Virus record (IMG/VR): IMGVR_UViG_3300006916_000211
Location: 1 to 30,920 of that record
Length of the DNA: 30,920 nt
Strand: one strand, 5' to 3'
From: a virus
A program made the position numbers and the translations under genes. This document shows, in pieces, positions 1-4,764 of the stretch. Position 1 is the stretch's first letter. Each line of letters begins with the position of its first letter. The notes beneath the pieces are model-generated. The model did not search any database and had not been told where the DNA came from. It saw only the letters and a list, made by a program, of their open reading frames with translations.

Positions 1-454
1 AAGATTCAGCTTGATGCCTGAAAAGATTAGAACTATTCTTGAACCTAACACAAGTACTATTGAAGAAAGACTAAATGCTATTAATGAGTTTAAAGCAGCA
101 GGCTATGATGTACATCTTAACTTTAGTCCTGTAGTGGTATATGATGGTTGGGAAAATGATTATATAGAATTATTTAAGAAAGTTAATTCTACTGTAAAAG
201 AAGAATACAAACCTGAAGTACTTGCTGAAGTTATATTTCTTACTCATAATATTAAAAAACATGAGTATAATACTTTAAATAATTTACCTGGAGAAGATCT
301 ATTATGGACACCAGAATTACAAGAAAGTAAAACATCTCAATATGGAGGAGAAAATATTCGCTATAAAGCTTATGTTAAAAACGGAATGGTATCCACATTT
401 AAAAAGCTCCATAATCAAATAATACCTTGGAATACAATAAGATACATATTTTAA
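1..454 (+). CDS. Spore photoproduct lyase-like radical SAM protein, C-terminal part (5' truncated by window edge)
   Basis: The frame is open to base 2 and reads RFSLMPEKIRTILEPNTS at the left edge, so the TTG/ATG near 11-14 is internal and the true start lies outside the window. The visible 150 residues match the C-terminal half of the spore photoproduct lyase (SPL) family as I know it: EPNTSTIEERLNAINEFKAA followed by GYDV, FSPVVVYDGWENDY, a FLTHN strand, a QESK-x-SQYGG stretch, and an aromatic end (IRYIF). SPL uses a 4Fe-4S cluster and SAM to reverse spore photoproduct lesions in UV-damaged DNA. The CxxxCxxC cluster motif would lie in the missing N-terminal part, so catalytic competence cannot be judged. 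Phages do not sporulate, so the likely role is repair of a thymine lesion or a diverged radical SAM reaction. Family assignment is fairly sure; substrate is inference. It heads the small-gene operon in this window. Confidence 0.75.
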   Translation, partial: RFSLMPEKIRTILEPNTSTIEERLNAINEFKAAGYDVHLNFSPVVVYDGWENDYIELFKKVNSTVKEEYKPEVLAEVIFLTHNIKKHEYNTLNNLPGEDLLWTPELQESKTSQYGGENIRYKAYVKNGMVSTFKKLHNQIIPWNTIRYIF

Positions 455-464
455 ATTAAAAGTT

Positions 465-590
465 ATGGGAAAAATGAAAAAAGCTTTAATTTGGATTGAA
501 GAAAATAAATTACAAAAAGATCCTAAAGCATTAACTAAATATATTAAATACATAAATACAAAAAACAATGGGAACATTTTGTCCAAATAA
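465..590 (+). CDS. Small lysine-rich hypothetical protein (41 aa)
   Basis: A 41-codon ORF starts with ATG at 465, ten bases after the preceding stop, and ends with TAA at 588-590. It overlaps the next start (568) out of frame. The product, MGKMKKALIWIEENKLQKDP followed by a lysine- and asparagine-rich tail, is basic and probably helical. No domain is recognised. It fills what would otherwise be the only gap of more than 100 bases in this part of the block, and codon usage resembles its neighbours. The second ATG at 474 is an alternative start. Function unknown. Confidence 0.5.
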   Translation: MGKMKKALIWIEENKLQKDPKALTKYIKYINTKNNGNILSK

Positions 591-777
591 AACTATATAT
601 AAAGCTGGCTGGTGGATACAAGTTAGTCCACTAGCTAAAATAGATCCTGAAGAATGGATTGTAGCTGTACATAAAAAAGGTAAAACATCTTGGATAACTG
701 ATGCAGTAGAAGATGGATTTACTGATCCTCTTACAGCTAAACAATGGGGAGAAGATTATATTAACAAAAACAAATAA
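568..777 (+). CDS. Hypothetical protein (69 aa)
   Basis: This 69-residue protein starts MGTFCPNKTIYKAGWWIQVS and is rich in Trp (WW, EEWIVAV, SWITDAV, KQWGEDY), which suggests a compact beta-containing fold. The start ATG at 568 is preceded by an A-rich run (aatacaaaaaacA), the usual initiation context in this window. It overlaps the end of the previous small gene and ends one base before the next ATG at 779. I do not recognise a family. Its size and place in a dense early-type operon fit an accessory host-interaction protein, but that is inference. Confidence 0.7.
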   Translation: MGTFCPNKTIYKAGWWIQVSPLAKIDPEEWIVAVHKKGKTSWITDAVEDGFTDPLTAKQWGEDYINKNK

Positions 778-778
778 T

Positions 779-937
779 ATGACAGCAGCAGAGTTTTTAG
801 GGTTACTTACAATTATAGCTATGCTAGGATTAGGAATAATAGCAGCAATATGGTGGATAGGAACAGATATCCTCCATGAATTGAGATATCAAAATCACTT
901 ATTAAAAGAACAAAACAAAGATGATTACAATATTTAG
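779..937 (+). CDS. Small single-pass membrane protein (52 aa)
   Basis: I chose ATG 779, just after the previous stop (775-777), over the in-frame ATG at 713, which would overlap the previous gene by 65 bases and add a non-hydrophobic extension. The 52-residue product is MTAAEFLGLLTIIAMLGLGI, then a run to IAAIWW and a charged tail (HELRYQNHLLKEQNKDDYNI). Residues 6-27 form one transmembrane helix. The tail resembles a soluble helical cytoplasmic segment. Its last residues (EQNKDD) are encoded by the A-rich leader of the next gene, which starts inside it at 921. It could be a small membrane effector such as a superinfection-exclusion or holin-like peptide, but nothing specific shows this. Confidence 0.7.
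   Translation: MTAAEFLGLLTIIAMLGLGIIAAIWWIGTDILHELRYQNHLLKEQNKDDYNI
911..923 (+). repeat. A-rich start-codon box, copy 1 (core CAAAACAAAGATG)
   Basis: The 13-base core that ends in the ATG of the next gene is identical to the core at 2219-2231, 2379-2391 and 2798-2810. It lies inside the upstream coding sequence and contributes its QNKDD codons. Confidence 0.6.
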
Positions 938-1343
938 AACAGGTTACATACTCTTATTGAGCTATAACCCCTGTGATGTATTTTATTATTTTAATGTAGA
1001 AGAAATGCACGGACTCTCTTTAACAGAATGTCAAGCATATGCAAATACAAAAGATTCAGCATATATTGCTGGATGGAGCAATTTTGTTCCTAAAGAATCA
1101 GGTGAGTATGATGATAATGATGCCAGATTTGTATTCATTAATTTATCAAGATGTACAGATCCTGTAAAAACAACAGGTCTTATTATGCATGAACTAATGC
1201 ATCATTCTTTTCATCTTAATCATAATTTTGATGAAGAGAAAATAATTACTTGGGCTGAAGAGGAAACCTATGAAGTTTATAACTTAGTTAAACCTATGTT
1301 AGCTAAAGTAGTTAAACAAGCAATAACCTTTAAATCAGAATAG
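921..1343 (+). CDS. Small HExxH zincin-type metallopeptidase-like protein (140 aa)
   Basis: The protein contains HELMHHSFHLNH starting at residue 90, an HExxH zinc-binding motif (H90, E91, H94) in the expected helix after a hydrophobic strand (FVFINLS) and a short TTGLIM lead-in. Candidate third ligands are H98, H101 or the acidic cluster at 105-106 and 113-115 (DEEKIITWAEEE). The motif plus a preceding strand is the minimal zincin core. It is short for a family protease, so it may be a minimal or regulatory version. It starts at ATG 921 directly behind an A-rich box, overlapping the membrane gene by 17 bases. The first residues (FRTGYILLLSY) are hydrophobic but too short for a clear signal peptide. 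Protease fold is likely; substrate unknown. Confidence 0.65.
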   Translation: MITIFRTGYILLLSYNPCDVFYYFNVEEMHGLSLTECQAYANTKDSAYIAGWSNFVPKESGEYDDNDARFVFINLSRCTDPVKTTGLIMHELMHHSFHLNHNFDEEKIITWAEEETYEVYNLVKPMLAKVVKQAITFKSE

Positions 1344-1351
1344 AATGAAAA
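1325..1351 (+). repeat. 27-base junction repeat, copy 1
   Basis: An exact 27-base match to 1536-1562. It covers the last codons of the upstream gene (TFKSE then TAG), the one-base spacer and the ATG of the next gene. Confidence 0.8.
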
Positions 1352-1554
1352 CAGCAGTAGAATTATTTAAGTTAAGACTAATTCAAAGAAGAATTGGATA
1401 TAGAGAGGAAGATTTTAAAGAAGCCAAAGAAATGGAGAAAGAGCAATTAAGAAATGCATTTCTAGCAGGAGGAAAATCAAGGGATAATCTTTTTAAAGGA
1501 CTTGAATTTCAAACAATAGAAGAATATATTGAAGAAACCTTTAAATCAGAATAG
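1345..1554 (+). CDS. Hypothetical protein, charged helical (69 aa)
   Basis: The product is almost entirely charged alpha-helix (KLRLIQRRIGYREEDFKEAK, then EMEKEQLRNAFLAGGKSRDN) ending in an acidic tail IEEYIEETFKSE. The pattern KE-x-EKEQ plus a small AF-x-AG turn plus a final EEYIEETF resembles short proteins I associate with Bacteroidota phages, but no function is known to me. ATG 1345 lies one base after the previous stop. Both ends of the gene sit in copies of the same 27-base repeat, so the last five residues (TFKSE) are the same as those of the preceding, unrelated protein. Confidence 0.7.
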   Translation: MKTAVELFKLRLIQRRIGYREEDFKEAKEMEKEQLRNAFLAGGKSRDNLFKGLEFQTIEEYIEETFKSE

Positions 1555-1562
1555 AATGAAAA
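1536..1562 (+). repeat. 27-base junction repeat, copy 2
   Basis: Exact copy of 1325-1351, again spanning the codons for TFKSE, the TAG stop and the following ATG. Confidence 0.8.
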
Positions 1563-1816
1563 AAATATTATTAGGAATGGGTTACTTAACTTGGATAGTT
1601 TGTAACCTCGCAATTATTTATGGAATAGGATGGGGAGCAATGAAACTCTTAGAATTTGAATCAGTAGGAGAATTCCTTTTATACTTTGCATTTAGTATGA
1701 TCATGTTATTTTGTATTGTTCTGATGAGTATTTTGTCTCTTCTGTTAATTACTAGATTATTTGGCAGTAAAGAAATGCAAAAGAAAATAGAAGACAAGAT
1801 AGATATTAATATTTAA
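1556..1816 (+). CDS. Two-helix membrane protein (86 aa)
   Basis: ATG 1556 is preferred because it lies one base after the previous stop, as at the neighbouring junction; the in-frame ATG at 1529 would overlap by 26 bases and add a polar extension. The protein begins MKKILLGMGYLTWIVCNLAI and has two transmembrane helices, roughly residues 4-28 and 38-67, separated by a short loop (KLLEFESVGEF). A charged C-terminal tail (GSKEMQKKIEDKIDINI) is probably cytoplasmic. The length and topology would fit a class II-like holin or a small inner-membrane effector. It does not lie beside a lysin, so holin is only one option. Confidence 0.65.
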   Translation: MKKILLGMGYLTWIVCNLAIIYGIGWGAMKLLEFESVGEFLLYFAFSMIMLFCIVLMSILSLLLITRLFGSKEMQKKIEDKIDINI

Positions 1817-1836
1817 TTAATTAAAAGACATAACAG

Positions 1837-2079
1837 ATGAAAATAACAATAGAATTTGACGGAATAGAAGAGCAAGATGATGTTAGAACAGCATTGGATG
1901 GTTACAAGTGGAAATCAGCAATGTGGAATTTTGACCAATTGTTACGATCAACTACAAAATACGATGTATCTATATTGAACCACAACGAGCAAGCAAGTGA
2001 AGCAGAATACGAAATAGCTGAAAAATTGAGGGAAGAAATAAGAAGAATATTAGAAGAACATAATTTAAGTTTAGATTAA
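1837..2079 (+). CDS. Conserved phage hypothetical protein (80 aa)
   Basis: The 80-residue acidic protein opens with a beta strand (MKITIEFDGIEEQDDVRTAL), then a Trp-containing helix (DGYKWKSAMWNFDQLLRSTT) and a final charged helix ending LEEHNLSLD. This arrangement, with W-K-x-x-MW and the DQ-x-LR motif, recalls a small family common in Bacteroidota phages, to which I cannot give a function. It stands alone with a 20-base spacer upstream. Its TAA stop (2077-2079) is inside the A-rich start box of the next gene. It may be a small DNA- or protein-binding regulator, but nothing shows it directly. Confidence 0.7.
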   Translation: MKITIEFDGIEEQDDVRTALDGYKWKSAMWNFDQLLRSTTKYDVSILNHNEQASEAEYEIAEKLREEIRRILEEHNLSLD

Positions 2080-2094
2080 ACCAAAACAAATATG
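2075..2094 (+). repeat. A-rich start-codon box, copy 2
   Basis: This reads ATTAAACCAAAACAAATATG, one mismatch from the perfect 20-base pair at 2372-2391 and 2791-2810. It overlaps the stop of the upstream gene and ends in the next ATG. Confidence 0.75.
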
Positions 2095-2232
2095 AGTAAG
2101 GAAAAACTTGTTGGTATGATATGTAAAGAGAGGTTGCAAACTCTTGAGGAGAATCCACCCCGTTGCCCGTACAGTAAGGGAATAAAGAAAGTCCTCACAC
2201 CTTATTCATTTATTAAAGCAAAACAAAGATGA
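2092..2232 (+). CDS. Small basic hypothetical protein (46 aa), atypical composition
   Basis: An ATG directly behind an A-rich box opens a 46-codon frame that ends TGA at 2230-2232, sharing ATGA with the next start. The product, MSKEKLVGMICKERLQTLEE then NPPRCPYSKGIKKV, is basic with two cysteines (C11, C25). Codon use differs from its neighbours: CCA CCC CGT TGC CCG and several GAG codons make it locally richer in G and C, hinting at a recent arrival or an RNA constraint. The leader and the start-stop overlap with the next gene argue that it is translated. No family is recognised. Confidence 0.5.
   Translation: MSKEKLVGMICKERLQTLEENPPRCPYSKGIKKVLTPYSFIKAKQR
2212..2231 (+). repeat. A-rich start-codon box, copy 3
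   Basis: ATTAAAGCAAAACAAAGATG, one mismatch from the consensus. It encodes the C-terminal residues (KAKQR) of the upstream frame and ends in the next ATG; the following ATGAGTAAG is also shared with starts at 2092 and 2808. Confidence 0.75.
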
Positions 2233-2396
2233 GTAAGATACCTTTAAAAGTTAAAGTAGAAGCAGAAATAATGCAAGCTAGAGAAGAAAGTAGTCATTCT
2301 AGCAGATCAGAGTTAGTAAGAATAAGAAGGTTAGAAAAACTTATTATCATATTAGCTGATGTTATTGACAGATTAAACCAAAACAAAGATGACTGA
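2229..2396 (+). CDS. Small helical hypothetical protein (55 aa)
   Basis: The frame starts at ATG 2229, overlapping the previous TGA as ATGA, and stops at TGA 2394-2396 after running over the next ATG (2389). The product MSKIPLKVKVEAEIMQAREE continues with a serine/arginine-rich middle (SSHSSRSELVRIRRLEKL) and a hydrophobic helix (IIILADVIDRL). It is probably a helical, possibly dimeric, small protein. The last residues LNQNKDD are encoded by the A-rich box of the following gene and match the end of an unrelated protein at 2815. Function unknown. Confidence 0.6.
   Translation: MSKIPLKVKVEAEIMQAREESSHSSRSELVRIRRLEKLIIILADVIDRLNQNKDD
2372..2391 (+). repeat. A-rich start-codon box, copy 4
   Basis: ATTAAACCAAAACAAAGATG, identical over 20 bases to 2791-2810. 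It encodes the tail of the upstream protein and the start of the next. Confidence 0.85.
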
Positions 2397-2640
2397 AAAA
2401 GAAGTACAACTATTAGGATTTGAAAGAAAAGATGAATCTGAACAACCTAATCCATACTATTATTATGTGTATAAAATTGCTGATGGAGTAGACTTTATTA
2501 CTTCAGCTAATGATGAGATAGAAAATGAAGAATGGGCAGTAGAATTTTTAGAAGCAAATCCTAAGATAATATTTACAAAATTTGAAGAAGTTCAAACATT
2601 AATTAATCTGTTAAAAAAAAGGTTATTAAATGAAAGATAA
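2389..2640 (+). CDS. Conserved phage hypothetical protein (83 aa)
   Basis: The protein opens MTEKEVQLLGFERKDESEQP, followed by a tyrosine-rich strand (YYYYVYKIADGVDFITSAND), an acidic stretch (EIENEEWAVEF) and a C-terminal helix (FEEVQTLINLLKKRL). The layout of LGFER, aromatic strands, SANDE-x-E and a final LI-x-LL helix is one I associate with a frequent small hypothetical family in Bacteroidota phages. The fold is probably a small alpha/beta sheet. Its start overlaps the previous stop by eight bases and lies at the end of a perfect A-rich box. Its end overlaps the next start at 2630 by 11 bases. Function unknown. Confidence 0.7.
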   Translation: MTEKEVQLLGFERKDESEQPNPYYYYVYKIADGVDFITSANDEIENEEWAVEFLEANPKIIFTKFEEVQTLINLLKKRLLNER

Positions 2641-2815
2641 AATAGTAGAACAAGTAGTAAAAAAATACAATAAAAGATCTGAAGTAGGTATTAAAAAATA
2701 TGGAACTACTCTTGATGAAAATGATACTGATGACTTTTTAATTCATCTTCAAGAAGAACTCATGGATGCTACTTTATATATAGAAAAACTATTAAACCAA
2801 AACAAAGATGAGTAA
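2630..2815 (+). CDS. MazG-like small helical protein (61 aa), putative
   Basis: Residues 12-56 contain KKYNKRSEVGIKKYGTTLDE and then HLQEELMDATLYIEKLL. The pairing of an R-x-x-x-G-x-x-KYG segment with an H-x-x-EE-x-x-DA-x-Y helix is typical of short MazG-like or DUF5664-type nucleotide-pyrophosphohydrolase relatives in phages, where acidic residues on the helix bind Mg2+. At 61 residues it is shorter than a full MazG domain (about 100), so it may be a partial helical bundle that works as an oligomer. A role in cleaning up or remodelling the dNTP pool is inference. The terminal LNQNKDE is supplied by the next A-rich box. Confidence 0.6.
   Translation: MKDKIVEQVVKKYNKRSEVGIKKYGTTLDENDTDDFLIHLQEELMDATLYIEKLLNQNKDE
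2791..2810 (+). repeat. A-rich start-codon box, copy 5
   Basis: Identical over 20 bases to 2372-2391 and followed by AGTAAG as at 2092 and 2229. It overlaps the end of one coding sequence and the ATG of the next. Confidence 0.85.
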
Positions 2816-3005
2816 GTTTGTTATTATAAGCCCCGATGGATTTCCAATACATCCAACAAATACATATACAGAAAAAGAAATAACAACAGCGTTTGTTAAT
2901 TGGAAATCTAACTATCAGGATCAAGGGTACTACTCATCGGTGTCCTATGGGAGAATACAATTAGATGAATTAGAGAAGTATTGTGAAATAATTAAAATAA
3001 AATAA
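2808..3005 (+). CDS. Conserved phage hypothetical protein (65 aa)
   Basis: The sequence MSKFVIISPDGFPIHPTNTY, a helix (TEKEITTAFVNWKSNYQDQG), then YYSSVSYGRIQLDELEKYCE and a terminal strand IIKIK. The motifs F-P-IHPT and QGYYSS-x-x-GRI-x-LDELE-x-C belong to a small protein family I remember from Bacteroidota phages, without a known function. It is probably an alpha/beta fold with exposed conserved aromatics. It starts inside the end of the previous gene directly at a perfect A-rich box and is followed after one base by the next small gene. Confidence 0.7.
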   Translation: MSKFVIISPDGFPIHPTNTYTEKEITTAFVNWKSNYQDQGYYSSVSYGRIQLDELEKYCEIIKIK

Positions 3006-3006
3006 A

Positions 3007-3162
3007 ATGAGAGAAAAACTAATTAATGCTATTATAGAATACGCAGGAGATGAACTAAGCGAATATGATTATGCTGATATAGCTAGAGAGTCTGAAGAAG
3101 AATTAGTAGATAGACTAATATATGTATTAGAATATTATTTTAATGAATATAACAATGGCTAA
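3007..3162 (+). CDS. Small acidic hypothetical protein (51 aa)
   Basis: ATG 3007 is one base after the preceding TAA and opens a 51-codon frame ending TAA at 3160-3162. The product MREKLINAIIEYAGDELSEY continues DYADIARESEEELVDRLIYV and ends in aromatic residues (LEYYFNEYNNG). It is strongly acidic and predicted helical throughout, a look shared with DNA-mimic or toxin-neutralising phage proteins, but that is only a resemblance. It overlaps the next gene at ATGGCTAA. No family recognised. Confidence 0.6.
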   Translation: MREKLINAIIEYAGDELSEYDYADIARESEEELVDRLIYVLEYYFNEYNNG

Positions 3163-3379
3163 ATTTACAACATATTACAATCCAGGATTATCAAGCGGTT
3201 GCATGCAAAAGATAAGAGAGTATGTAACACCATCTATGGTATCAATAGATGAAACATCAGGACAATACTGTATAAGTATGATAACAGAATTACTTGATTC
3301 AGAAATAATCAATGACGATGATGACATCAAACTAATCAGTAAATACATTAAAGATAAAATAGATTATTTAGAATTTTAA
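3155..3379 (+). CDS. Hypothetical protein (74 aa), last gene before terminator
   Basis: I favour ATG 3155 (AACAATGGCTAA), overlapping the previous stop by eight bases, as at 3998; an in-frame ATG at 3143 would add four residues. The product MAKFTTYYNPGLSSGCMQKI continues with a Ser/Met-rich middle (REYVTPSMVSIDETSGQYCI) and an acidic C-terminal half (SEIINDDDDIKLISKYIKDK). Two cysteines are present. No domain is recognised. It is followed within five bases by a Rho-independent terminator, so it closes this operon. Confidence 0.65.
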   Translation: MAKFTTYYNPGLSSGCMQKIREYVTPSMVSIDETSGQYCISMITELLDSEIINDDDDIKLISKYIKDKIDYLEF

Positions 3380-3383
3380 TTTT

Positions 3384-3411
3384 AAGGGGGCATTTAGCCC
3401 TCTTTTTTTTT
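3384..3411 (+). terminator. Rho-independent terminator
   Basis: A 7-bp stem (AGGGGGC at 3385-3391 with GCCCTCT at 3397-3403, one G-T pair) has a five-base loop ATTTA and is followed by a run of nine T (3403-3411). It lies right after the TAA at 3377-3379. Confidence 0.9.
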
Positions 3412-3480
3412 AAAATATCTATCAGATAGAGTTTACTATCATCATGCATATACAAGCAATTACAAATCAAAACAAATCAT
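3412..3480 (+). promoter_or_regulatory. Probable promoter/operator region of the second small-gene operon
   Basis: The 69 bases between the terminator and ATG 3481 hold a perfect inverted repeat TCTATC-A-GATAGA (3418-3430), whose right arm pairs again with CTATC at 3436-3440, giving three alternating arms. An A-rich leader CAAAACAAAT (3468-3477) precedes the ATG. Because a terminator lies just upstream, a promoter is needed here, but I cannot point to a convincing -7/-33 Bacteroidota promoter. The repeat may be an operator. Confidence 0.4.
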
Positions 3481-4005
3481 ATGTCAAATAATCTTGTAGA
3501 CAAACTAGAAGAAAAATACAAAGAGCTCATAGAAGAATACAAACTAGAGCTTAAACACTTCAAAAGACATTACGCTAGTAATGGATATGAACACTATAGG
3601 TTTCAAGTATATTCTAGGACGCACCCTGCTCTTGAATATTGTACATCAGATGAAGTATGTATATCACTGAATCAATCAGGTAAAACGCTTATTCCAGCAT
3701 TAACTGCAAAACTACATTCAGTATGGAAATCAGTAAAAAATACAGATCACCTAGTACCTGAAGTATTACTAAATACTTTTATGGACTACTTAGCATCTAA
3801 AAAAAATAGAGAGTTGGAAGACCGTAAGGGTATATTCTACAGAGACGACAATAATGTTTTCATAGTAAGATTTGGTGGCAAAACGCTTATTAGTCAAACA
3901 CCAGCAGCTCAACAGCAAATACAAAACAGAATTGACTCTATTAAAGCTAAAGGTCACACTATACTAAATGCAGATTACTTAAAAGAAATAGGATACGATG
4001 TGTAA
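3481..4005 (+). CDS. Hypothetical protein with N-terminal coiled coil (174 aa)
   Basis: The first gene after the terminator. Residues 1-30 are a charged helix likely to form a coiled coil (NLVDKLEEKYKELIEEYKLE). The rest is mixed alpha/beta, with HYRFQVYSRTHPALEYCTSD, a region LNQSGKTLIPALTAKLHSVW, a basic helix (ASKKNRELEDRKG), and a strand pair FIVRFGGKTLISQTP. SGKTL looks like a P-loop end, but the GxxxxGK(S/T) context is missing, so I do not call it an NTPase. The same words GKTLI occur twice (about residues 67 and 132), perhaps an internal duplication of a short hairpin. No family recognised. It is the most likely candidate in this operon for a regulatory or structural role, without proof. 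Confidence 0.75.
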   Translation: MSNNLVDKLEEKYKELIEEYKLELKHFKRHYASNGYEHYRFQVYSRTHPALEYCTSDEVCISLNQSGKTLIPALTAKLHSVWKSVKNTDHLVPEVLLNTFMDYLASKKNRELEDRKGIFYRDDNNVFIVRFGGKTLISQTPAAQQQIQNRIDSIKAKGHTILNADYLKEIGYDV

Positions 4006-4222
4006 TAAAACATTTCAAGAAATAGTTCTATCTAAATTCTATGAAATTAGTTACTGCAGCAAATGTATTAGTAAAAATCAAAATAAGAAATTTACTAAGT
4101 GGTTTGTAAAAAAAGCCAAAAAAGAATTAAACTGGAGTAAATTTAAATCAGAAAAAGAAATAAACAATTTTTATTTAACGTTAAACATTAAAATTCAAAA
4201 TTATGGGAGCAGTACTAATTGA
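3998..4222 (+). CDS. Small basic hypothetical protein (74 aa)
   Basis: ATG 3998 overlaps the previous stop in ATGTGTAA, the same eight-base geometry as at 3155-3162. The product MCNKTFQEIVLSKFYEISYC has CSKC at residues 20-23, a possible half zinc knuckle, then a very basic helix (KNQNKKFTKWFVKKAKKELN) and a polar tail. The net charge is strongly positive, so nucleic-acid binding is plausible but unproven. Only three cysteines occur (2, 20, 23), so a full zinc finger would need H or an oligomer. It overlaps the next gene by 20 bases. Confidence 0.6.
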   Translation: MCNKTFQEIVLSKFYEISYCSKCISKNQNKKFTKWFVKKAKKELNWSKFKSEKEINNFYLTLNIKIQNYGSSTN

Positions 4223-4751
4223 TTCATACAGTAAAGGTAAAAACATCTCAGAAGCATGGGATGATTTATACGAAAGTGCTGAAGATTATTCAGGACATCA
4301 ACAAGGATACTCAGGAGACTTTAATAGTTGTCGATTTACTAAAGATCTTACAAGCAGATTGACATACACTTCTAAAAAAGAACTAGATGAATATATTGAA
4401 GAAAATGTACCTAAAGGAGAAGCCTGGGGTTATTGTGTGACAGAACCAAAAATAAATAACAATAAAATTAAATCTGCAGTACATAATATAGTACAAAAAG
4501 GTGCTAGAAAATGGGAAACTGTATATGAAGCAATGGACAGTGAAGGAAACATTGTTGTAAGCGCACCAACCCAAACAGAATGTATTAAAAAAGCAAGGGC
4601 CTATGTAGAAAAAAATAATACAAGAAAATTAGAAATAATTATTTCAAAAAGATTATCTTCGGGTAATCATCAGTGTGCTATAGTAGAATATAAAAAGTCT
4701 ACAAACGAAGCACCTGGAAAATATAAATTTATCGCATTAGCGCGATGTTAA
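4203..4751 (+). CDS. Conserved phage hypothetical protein (182 aa)
   Basis: The N-terminal part, MGAVLIDSYSKGKNISEAWD, an acidic helix, then EDYSGHQQGYSGDFNSCRFT, fits a pattern I recall from Bacteroidota phage proteins in which G-H-x-x-YSG-x-(I/F) follows a helix with EA-x-x-x-A; function unknown. Residues 58-77 (TYTSKKELDEYIEENVPKGE) lead to W-G-Y-C. The C-terminal 85 residues form two strand-helix-strand units (KWETVYEAMDSEGNIVVSAP with ECIKKARAYVE, then KLEIIISKRLSSGNHQCAIV), a small alpha/beta domain. It ends in ALARC. ATG 4203 follows an A/T-rich leader. Confidence 0.7.
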   Translation: MGAVLIDSYSKGKNISEAWDDLYESAEDYSGHQQGYSGDFNSCRFTKDLTSRLTYTSKKELDEYIEENVPKGEAWGYCVTEPKINNNKIKSAVHNIVQKGARKWETVYEAMDSEGNIVVSAPTQTECIKKARAYVEKNNTRKLEIIISKRLSSGNHQCAIVEYKKSTNEAPGKYKFIALARC

Positions 4752-4764
4752 TAAAATTTAATAT

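Noticed and set aside
11-16. TTG/ATG near base 11 as the start of the first gene
   Set aside because: The frame continues open to the window edge as RFSL and the SPL-like homology runs through it, so the gene is 5' truncated.
713-778. Earlier in-frame ATG for the membrane peptide
   Set aside because: It would overlap the previous coding sequence by 65 bases; ATG 779 follows that stop directly and begins just before the hydrophobic helix.
1529-1555. Earlier in-frame ATG for the two-helix membrane protein
   Set aside because: ATG 1556 lies at the end of the 27-base junction repeat exactly as the ATG at 1345 does.
901-3480. CRISPR array suggested by the repeated A-rich box
   Set aside because: Spacing is irregular, the repeats end in start codons and the sequence between them is coding.
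3685-3700. P-loop NTPase in the 174-aa protein because of SGKTL
   Set aside because: The GxxxxGK(S/T) spacing and a Walker B strand are not present.
317-4574. ORFs of 62-89 codons on the - strand inside the small-gene block (near 317-586, 1970-2158, 4383-4574)
   Set aside because: They are antisense to packed + strand genes, with Phe/Tyr-rich translations typical of shadow frames.
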